NCBI RefSeq assembly: GCF_020521235.1
Contig: NZ_BLAY01000063.1
Coordinates: 1-48,931, forward strand
Direction of reading: 5' to 3'
DNA from: Microseira wollei NIES-4236
Lineage (GTDB): Bacteria; Cyanobacteriota; Cyanobacteriia; Cyanobacteriales; Aerosakkonemataceae
DNA: 48,931 nt
Positions 43,379-48,931 of the stretch are shown here, one piece after another (within the stretch, counting starts at the first letter, position 1; each line of letters begins with the position of its first letter). Position numbers and translations under genes: made by a program. The notes beneath the pieces are model-generated. The model had not been told where the DNA came from and ran no database searches. It saw only the letters and a program-made list of their open reading frames with translations.

Positions 43379-46300
43379 TCAAACAGAAACAAAGTCAGCG
43401 GCGGTGATATTACTAGAATTTACCCCGCTCAAAATTGCCAGCAATTCATTATTTGCCATTAGCTTAATTAAAGTATCGCTGGCGTTGACACCCGTACCTT
43501 GAGTGACGCCAATCTGTGCAAAGGACAAACCTGCGGATAACTCGATGCGGTCTTCATTATCGGTGAAATCTGCAATCAGGTCGGTGCCTTTGCCAGTTGC
43601 TAGGACGAAGCGATCGCTACCTGTACCCCCTGTCAGCGTATCATTACCCGCGTCGCCGCTGATGCGTTCGCCACCTGCACCGCCATTTATGATATCATCG
43701 CCGCCGCTACCGGAAACATTATCGCTGCCATTCCCACCATTAAAACGGTCATTTCCACCGCCTAAATCAACGACCGAATTCCCATAACTTCCCAGCAAGG
43801 TAATAACATCATTACCCTCGCGGGGGTCGTTGCTAATCTGATTGACTGGTTCGTCGCCCTTTAAATTAATAAAGAAGCGGGAATCATTCATCGTGACGGT
43901 AATATCATCATTCCCGTAACCGCCGGTAATTTTGCCATCAGAACGGGGCGCATCGTTAGGGTTAGTATTGTTATCCCAAGTTGGGGCAAAAGTCACGTTA
44001 ATTGTATCGTTACCCGTGCCACCATGAGCGCCTAAAATACCATCCGGATCTGCAATCGTATCGTTGCCATCCCCGCCAAACATCCGGTCGTTGTTGCCCG
44101 CACCGCCGTTAATAGAATCGTTACCGCCTTGACCAGAAATGAAGTCATTACCGCCTTGACCATTGATAATTTCATTCCGGTTCGTACCGACCAAATTATC
44201 GGCGTTGGGCGTACCATTAATCAAAATCGGCAGGTTAAAGCGGGCAACCAAGGGGTCGTGGTCGCTTACTTGATCGGCAAATTCCGAGTTGATGTGAACC
44301 ACATCAAAACCATCGAGCCGATTTAATAAATTCTGGCTCGATAGAATATAATCCAGCGTCTGAGAATTGCCATCAAAATTGTAGGTGTAGCGGTCATTAA
44401 CAGGCAGGGTTTCGCTCGGGTTATTGAGTCCGGCACTTTTAAGAATATTCAGGGGATTGGAGCATTCAAAATCATTCAAGTCACCCGCTACGATAACGTT
44501 GGCATTCGGGTCAACCGCCAAAATACTCTGAACAAAGTCTTTGACAATTGTCGCTTGTTGATTGCGCTGTGCTTCGCTAGTTAGCGTTGGCGGTTGGAAG
44601 CGTCCAAATAATGGTTGGTCGCCGCCTTTAGAGTTAAAGTGGTTGCCGATAACAAATACCCGATTCCCGTTGAACAGAAATTCGCCGACCAGGGGTTTGC
44701 GACTGGCGTTGAAAGCTGAGTTTGTGGGGTCGATGCGACCGGGACTAGCAGAGAGTTGGGGGTCGCCACCCACATTATTAACGGTGGTGCTTGAGGTAGA
44801 AGTGCCGCTGGGACGGTCTACAAAACTAACGCGGTTGGGATTGAATAGGAAACCGACGCGGATATTGCCCCCCGGTTCACCGCCATCTTGGTCGTCTACA
44901 GGGTTAATTTGGCGGTATTCATAGGTTGGTCCTCCAGCGGTGGCGATCGCATTAATCAACGTTTGGTAGGTAACGCTAGCATCGACAACCGAGTCGTTAG
45001 TAGCGCCGTTGTTATCTTGTATTTCCTCTAAGCTAATAACGTCGGGTGATTTGAGATTGTTGACTATAGCACTGGCAAGGCGGTTAAACTTAACGCTACC
45101 ATCGCTGGGGTCGAGGTTTTCCACGTTGAAGGTAGCAACGGTTAGCTGGTCTTGCGTACCTATCAGTGCGGTTGTTTCTGGGGTCAAACCACCGGAAGTT
45201 ACCGTCGGCAGGGGGGCGGTGTTGAGTAGCTTGAAGTTGCCAAAGCTGTAATCGATTACACCTGTAATTAAATTGTTGAAAGTATCTCCCACATTTACTT
45301 GCGGCGGGTGGGAAACGATCGCATCGTCAATAATAATCCGTTCTGGATTAAAGTCCCCCGGTTGAATGCGGATGCCACCCCGCGCCGTGCGTTCGCCCGC
45401 ATTTACCCCATTGTCTGCCAGAACCGGAATTTCGCCAAAATCGTTAGTCGGACCAACAACAACGGCATTATTTACCCCTACCAACATCCCTTCTAAGCTT
45501 TCGTAGAAGTCGATGCCATCTTGCGCGGGGTCAAACAAGGTGGCGGGATTTTCCACAGTGCCACCTACCGCATCGTTATCGATAATTTGGTTAGGAATCG
45601 GGCGACCGTTGATGCCGATAATAGTAACAGCAGGCAAGGGGTTGCCGCTAGAAAGCTTTTCGATAGTCGGGTTGGTAATTTGAGTAATGGTGAGATTGTT
45701 GATGCCGCCAGTACCCCCCGGACGGAACTCGCTTACCTTACCGTTGACGCGAACCGAGTCGCCCACGCTAACAGTAGGTGCTGAGGCAGTGAAGACAAAA
45801 ATCCCTTCCGCGGTGGCATCATTATTATCCGGATTGGGGTCTTGCAGGTAAAAACCATTCGAGCGCAACGCCGTGACTATACCCCCAACATTGCTAACAG
45901 TTTGACCTTCTAGGGGAGAACGATGGGCAGTTCCTTGAATATCGCGGATGCGAATAGCTGGGGCGGTATCGTTGTCGGTGATGTTAACGCTGAGATTGGG
46001 TATTGGGGTGAGGGTATTGGAATAGGCGGAGTCAGCACTACTGGTGATGGTGTGAGTGATGACGCCCGTGTGAGGAGAACTTTCTATCGCAGTATCGTTA
46101 ACAGCTTTAACGGTAATTGTTTGCGGCGTGGTATCAGTAAAGCTGAGATTGATGGAATTGGAAAAGGTTACCCCATCGCTGCTGATTAGGGTTTGTGCGT
46201 CTGATGCGATCGCCATATTCACTGCACCCGCAGGTACGGTATTGAGAGCGATGGTATAAGTATCGCTCGTTTCCCCTTGTTCGTTCACATCGGTGCTACC

Positions 46301-46963
46301 GCCAGATTGGGTAATTGTTATCCCCGCCGGAATCGCAAAACCTGCCGAAATACTAAAGTCATCAATTGCTAAACCGTGGTCGTTATTGGCATCGTTACTA
46401 TCCGACCAACGCAACCAAATTTCTTGTCCCGGTGCAATCGATAAACCGCTTAAACTTGCCGATAAATTCCTGCGATTCGCTGCGGCATTTCCATCTAAGG
46501 CACTTGGAGAAGTTGTGCCAAAAGTCGGACTGGTAAAATCCAAAGGAGCGAAATCAATCCAGGTTCCACTTGTTAAGCTACTCGCGCCAATTTGATATTG
46601 AAAATCTAACTTTTGGGCGACGCTGGGACTCGTAGTGACGCTACCGGCAGTCCGCCACTGTTCTCCTACATAACCGATATTGAGCGAGGAAATGGTATTC
46701 GCTGTATTGTTAACAAAACGAACGCCCCACAAAACAGTACCCGTCCCGCCGGATACTACAGAACCTAATCCGCGATCGCTAGAAACACTCCCAAAACTGT
46801 AGAGTGCGCCTGTATTGCTAGAACCAGTTCCAGCAGCATAAGTCGTTCTGTTTGCATACCAACCCCCGATTGTAGAATCATCAATCCAAGGATTGCTAGT
46901 GCCTGAATTGCCTAACAAGTTAAATTCTTGAGAGTAAGGGTTACTCAGGTTAATTGCTGGCAT
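43379..46963 (-). CDS. ExeM/NucH-like extracellular endonuclease with RTX repeats
   Basis: A 1,194-residue secreted nuclease. The N-terminal ~230 residues are a beta-rich region. A Calx-beta-like segment (about 220-330) and an OB-like region follow. The endonuclease/exonuclease/phosphatase domain is at about 600-900, with VATFNVENL, SLEEIQD, GNHFNSKGGD, AGDLNDFE and SDHDPLVARF supplying metal and catalytic residues. RTX nonapeptides (GGQGNDFI, GGDGNDTI, GGTGSDRF) lie at about 925-1120, binding Ca and marking type I secretion. The start at 46963 (MPAINLSNPYS) is chosen: GTGAGG is 9 bases upstream and RTX proteins lack signal peptides. The alternative ATG at 47053 adds a hydrophobic stretch that resembles a signal peptide ending in VFA. 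Possible roles are DNA scavenging, biofilm turnover or defence. Confidence 0.9.
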   Translation of the reverse strand: MPAINLSNPYSQEFNLLGNSGTSNPWIDDSTIGGWYANRTTYAAGTGSSNTGALYSFGSVSSDRGLGSVVSGGTGTVLWGVRFVNNTANTISSLNIGYVGEQWRTAGSVTTSPSVAQKLDFQYQIGASSLTSGTWIDFAPLDFTSPTFGTTSPSALDGNAAANRRNLSASLSGLSIAPGQEIWLRWSDSNDANNDHGLAIDDFSISAGFAIPAGITITQSGGSTDVNEQGETSDTYTIALNTVPAGAVNMAIASDAQTLISSDGVTFSNSINLSFTDTTPQTITVKAVNDTAIESSPHTGVITHTITSSADSAYSNTLTPIPNLSVNITDNDTAPAIRIRDIQGTAHRSPLEGQTVSNVGGIVTALRSNGFYLQDPNPDNNDATAEGIFVFTASAPTVSVGDSVRVNGKVSEFRPGGTGGINNLTITQITNPTIEKLSSGNPLPAVTIIGINGRPIPNQIIDNDAVGGTVENPATLFDPAQDGIDFYESLEGMLVGVNNAVVVGPTNDFGEIPVLADNGVNAGERTARGGIRIQPGDFNPERIIIDDAIVSHPPQVNVGDTFNNLITGVIDYSFGNFKLLNTAPLPTVTSGGLTPETTALIGTQDQLTVATFNVENLDPSDGSVKFNRLASAIVNNLKSPDVISLEEIQDNNGATNDSVVDASVTYQTLINAIATAGGPTYEYRQINPVDDQDGGEPGGNIRVGFLFNPNRVSFVDRPSGTSTSSTTVNNVGGDPQLSASPGRIDPTNSAFNASRKPLVGEFLFNGNRVFVIGNHFNSKGGDQPLFGRFQPPTLTSEAQRNQQATIVKDFVQSILAVDPNANVIVAGDLNDFECSNPLNILKSAGLNNPSETLPVNDRYTYNFDGNSQTLDYILSSQNLLNRLDGFDVVHINSEFADQVSDHDPLVARFNLPILINGTPNADNLVGTNRNEIINGQGGNDFISGQGGNDSINGGAGNNDRMFGGDGNDTIADPDGILGAHGGTGNDTINVTFAPTWDNNTNPNDAPRSDGKITGGYGNDDITVTMNDSRFFINLKGDEPVNQISNDPREGNDVITLLGSYGNSVVDLGGGNDRFNGGNGSDNVSGSGGDDIINGGAGGERISGDAGNDTLTGGTGSDRFVLATGKGTDLIADFTDNEDRIELSAGLSFAQIGVTQGTGVNASDTLIKLMANNELLAILSGVNSSNITAADFVSV

Positions 46964-47053
46964 TGCGAAAACCTCACTTGTGGTAAAAAGCAAAAAAGGT
47001 AAAAGCAGAAAATGCAGCAGAATTTGAACTCCAACCAGGTTCCAAGGAGCCAT

Positions 47054-47487
47054 AGGTATTCACCAAAAGACGATTTACTACTTCAGGACTTAGGCAAATC
47101 ACCTTTGTTTCTGTGACGCAGCAAGAAACAAAGGTGATTGGTCAACTCCTGTACTTGCTAAAGCGTTCTTTCTGGTTTAAATTTCCCAGAATGAACCGAG
47201 AAATTCCGGAAAAATGGGAAATTTCTCTGTCTTCTTAACCTGGTCTTTACCTGTAGTTCAGGTAATTTCACTGAAATTTGCTTTGGTTAAAAAGTTACCA
47301 TTAATACAAAATCAATGCATGTAATCCAGAAAACACTGTATATGAATTTTCTGTAAAGTTATTTTCTGGGTAGTAAATGTAGTAAATGTAGGGTGCTCTC
47401 TTCGAGCAGAGTACGGCACCGCTCCAGGCGCACGAACCGGGGTGAAGAGAAAAGAAGAGATAAGTCATTTTAGAGCGGTCAGGTAGC
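47054..47487. other. Intergenic region with an inverted repeat
   Basis: It lies upstream of the nuclease. A perfect 15-bp inverted pair AATCACCTTTGTTTC / GAAACAAAGGTGATT occurs at 47097-47111 and 47125-47139. A TAGTAAATG direct duplication followed by GTAGGGTGC...GTACGGCACC lies at 47373-47422, related to 36300-36331. The nuclease promoter is expected at 47150-47330. No gene is seen. Confidence 0.55.
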
Positions 47488-48699
47488 TTAGTCATAAAAA
47501 TCAGCCTCAACAGGTGAGGGGCGCGCGCCATTTTGGAAGCGTTTCCAAGATATTTTCAACTCTTCTGGGGCAGGATAGTTGGTGTCGTAAAGCACAAGCA
47601 CGTTCGTCAAGTTCCGTCCGGGTGACATCAAAATTCGTCCTTGATGTGCTAAAGCGACTGAAGCACCTCCGTCTAAATTCATCGCTTCCACACAACCAAT
47701 TTCCTGCAGAATTTTTGCTTCTTGTTCTAAAGACAAACTGCGGAGAAAAGTAACCAGAAATAACTTATCTCTAGACTCAGGAAATCCAATCGCCGTCCGC
47801 GCGCCCACGCCCAAAACGTGAGAATCTTTAAATCCTTCTGATAAGGGCGAGAGGGAAATTTTTCCCTGTTTAACTAATCTTGGCCCGCAAGTAAGAGAAA
47901 ACCAATATTGACTCCAATCAGGTTGACCTGACAAGCGGGCGGTAATCATTTCCAATTGATTTCCTGCTTTGATTCCCAAAGTCGTCCCATAGTTTTCCCA
48001 GCGACTGTATTTGAGAAATCTGCCCGCTGCCACCATATTTCCCAGCACCGATTTTTGAGCATCTTTACCAAAAAATGTGCCGTTGGCAATAACGGCGGCG
48101 CGGTATCGTGCTACAATATTTTCAAAAGGTTCATCGCCTTTTGTGACTTTGGGATTGTTGGCTATATTGGCATTATTAGCTAACCCGATGGTGAGAAAAA
48201 CTTCCGGATCGGTGAGGTCAATTGTGGTTTGATAAAAACTTACCCCAGCGATAGTGTTTCGAGTTACTGGCACGGGTTGTGCTTTTTTGGCAGAACGTTT
48301 TAACGGCGATGAAGTTGGAGTCGGTGTGATGCTAGGTTGAGGAGTTTCCCTGGGTTTTATAACTGGTGTGCTAGGGGTGGGTGTAACGCTGACAACAGGA
48401 GTTTCGCGAGGTTGTATAACTGGTGTGCTAGGGGTGGGTGTAACGCTGACAATAGGAGTTTCGCGAGGTTGTATAACTGGCGTGCTAGGCAGAGGTTGAG
48501 GTGTTTGATTCGATCGTAGAGTGGATGCATAAGCGAGTACCTTCTGCCATAATTGACCCACGAGTTTGAAAAAATTGTCGCGGTTTTTTGGGATGGAGAA
48601 AAAGTCGCCTAAAATTTGAGCGATCGCTATACCGATCAAAAATAAAAAAGTGCGCCGCAGCATCCGACGACACCCCTGAGACTGTTTAGGTTTTGGCAT
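47488..48699 (-). CDS. Phosphodiester glycosidase (NAGPA-domain) family protein, membrane-anchored
   Basis: 403 residues. An uncleaved-looking hydrophobic segment (about 15-33, TFLFLIGIAIAQILG) should anchor it or act as a signal. A Pro/Thr-rich linker (about 70-135) consists of three near-identical 19-residue repeats (TPVIQPRETP...). The NAGPA-like domain (about 150-385) shows ANGTFFG, a central CGPRLV and the terminal MNLDGGASVAL. Family members hydrolyse N-acetylglucosamine-1-phosphodiester bonds or act on envelope or exopolysaccharide sugars; the substrate here is unknown. The long linker suggests reach into the periplasm or cell wall. An ATG at residue 13 (MLRRTFLF) is an alternative start. 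It reads toward the nuclease but with a 434-bp gap, so it is probably a separate transcript. Confidence 0.85.
   Translation of the reverse strand: MPKPKQSQGCRRMLRRTFLFLIGIAIAQILGDFFSIPKNRDNFFKLVGQLWQKVLAYASTLRSNQTPQPLPSTPVIQPRETPIVSVTPTPSTPVIQPRETPVVSVTPTPSTPVIKPRETPQPSITPTPTSSPLKRSAKKAQPVPVTRNTIAGVSFYQTTIDLTDPEVFLTIGLANNANIANNPKVTKGDEPFENIVARYRAAVIANGTFFGKDAQKSVLGNMVAAGRFLKYSRWENYGTTLGIKAGNQLEMITARLSGQPDWSQYWFSLTCGPRLVKQGKISLSPLSEGFKDSHVLGVGARTAIGFPESRDKLFLVTFLRSLSLEQEAKILQEIGCVEAMNLDGGASVALAHQGRILMSPGRNLTNVLVLYDTNYPAPEELKISWKRFQNGARPSPVEADFYD
48364..48480. repeat. 57-bp coding tandem repeat
   Basis: Units at 48364-48420 and 48421-48477 differ at one base in the AACAGGAG / AATAGGAG position; degenerate third and fourth partial units flank them. 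In protein they are 19-residue Pro/Thr/Val linker repeats. A length multiple of three keeps the frame, so copy number can vary harmlessly. Confidence 0.85.
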
Positions 48700-48767
48700 A
48701 AAAATCAGTCTGACCTTTTGGCACCACTGATATTAACAACAAATTGCGCGATGGCAATTCCTGAACA

Positions 48768-48931
48768 CCAACACCCACCACATGCAGGGGCACGGCAGCA
48801 GCACATCTTCTTTTCCGGAAAGATCTTAATTGCCGTGCCCCTACCGCCAACACCCACCACATGCAGGGGCACGGCAGCAGCACATCTTCTTTTCCGGAAA
48901 GATCTTAATTGCCGTGCCCCTACCGCCAACA
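48768..48931. repeat. 79-bp tandem repeat with internal hairpin, running off the right edge
   Basis: Two identical units (48768-48846, 48847-48925) and the first six bases of a third (CCAACA, 48926-48931). Each contains GGGGCACGGCA and its complement TGCCGTGCCCC (48787-48797 / 48831-48841, and 79 bases later) around a 33-base loop holding TTTTCCGG. Frames across it are open only because of the repeat and are not credible genes. Confidence 0.9.

Noticed and set aside
47301-47531. 76-codon minus-strand frame beyond the phosphodiester glycosidase stop
   Set aside because: Composition is repeat-like (YIYYIYYPE), it overlaps the neighbouring gene end and has no recognisable homology.
48686-48931. 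Cys/Arg/Val-rich frames across the right edge
   Set aside because: They are open only because a 79-bp unit is repeated; composition is not protein-like and there is no ribosome site.

Overview
The window comes from a cyanobacterium, most likely a filamentous non-heterocystous one. The evidence is frequent GCGATCGC (HIP1) octamers, heptamer repeats of the AATTGCT / ATTAGCC type in most intergenic gaps, Rcp1-like and PAS/GAF-rich two-component proteins, a trifunctional Ser/Thr kinase-ATPase-histidine kinase, and a NifJ-type pyruvate oxidoreductase. I do not assign a species. No tRNA, rRNA or CRISPR array was seen.

Layout. Bases 1-700 are mobile debris: the 5' end of a group II intron (minus strand) sits inside the first 30 codons of a tnpB, next to an IS-type hairpin and a non-coding element of nested perfect inverted repeats. 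Bases 726-6749 (-) encode a 2,007-residue kinase/ATPase/histidine kinase. Bases about 6890-8746 are an IS200/IS605 element with divergent tnpA and tnpB and bulged-T hairpins at both ends, abutting the stop codon of a pentapeptide-repeat protein (8746-10839, -). Bases 11107-23062 are a signalling island: a small conserved protein, a CBS-PAS-GAF histidine kinase, an Rcp1-like receiver, a receiver-PAS-GAF-PAS hybrid kinase, and a convergent hybrid kinase coupled to a STAS-like protein.

Bases 23626-34626 (-) hold seven genes in one direction: nifJ, a radical-SAM activase-like protein, an iron-sulfur-flavoprotein-like protein, a small membrane protein, a P-type cation ATPase, a dihydroorotate-dehydrogenase-like flavoprotein and pfkA. 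Together they look like a dark/anaerobic fermentation set. An IsrB (RuvC-only IscB relative) with a candidate HEARO-type omega RNA lies directly upstream of nifJ.

Bases 36405-42975 (-) form a tight operon: a membrane hybrid kinase, a receiver-GAF-PAS-adenylate cyclase and a receiver-GAF-diguanylate cyclase. The layout suggests one kinase feeding both cAMP and c-di-GMP. The kinase, however, has an in-frame stop, a truncated Cache sensor without a second membrane segment, and a ruined N-box. Bases 43379-48699 (-) hold an RTX-type extracellular nuclease and a membrane-anchored phosphodiester glycosidase family protein. A 79-bp tandem repeat runs off the right edge.

A theme across the window is repeat activity. 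Intergenic repeat families also occur in frame inside proteins (two histidine-kinase ATPase domains and NifJ) and at gene ends. Three loci encode OMEGA-type RNA-guided nucleases or remnants (two TnpB, one IsrB).
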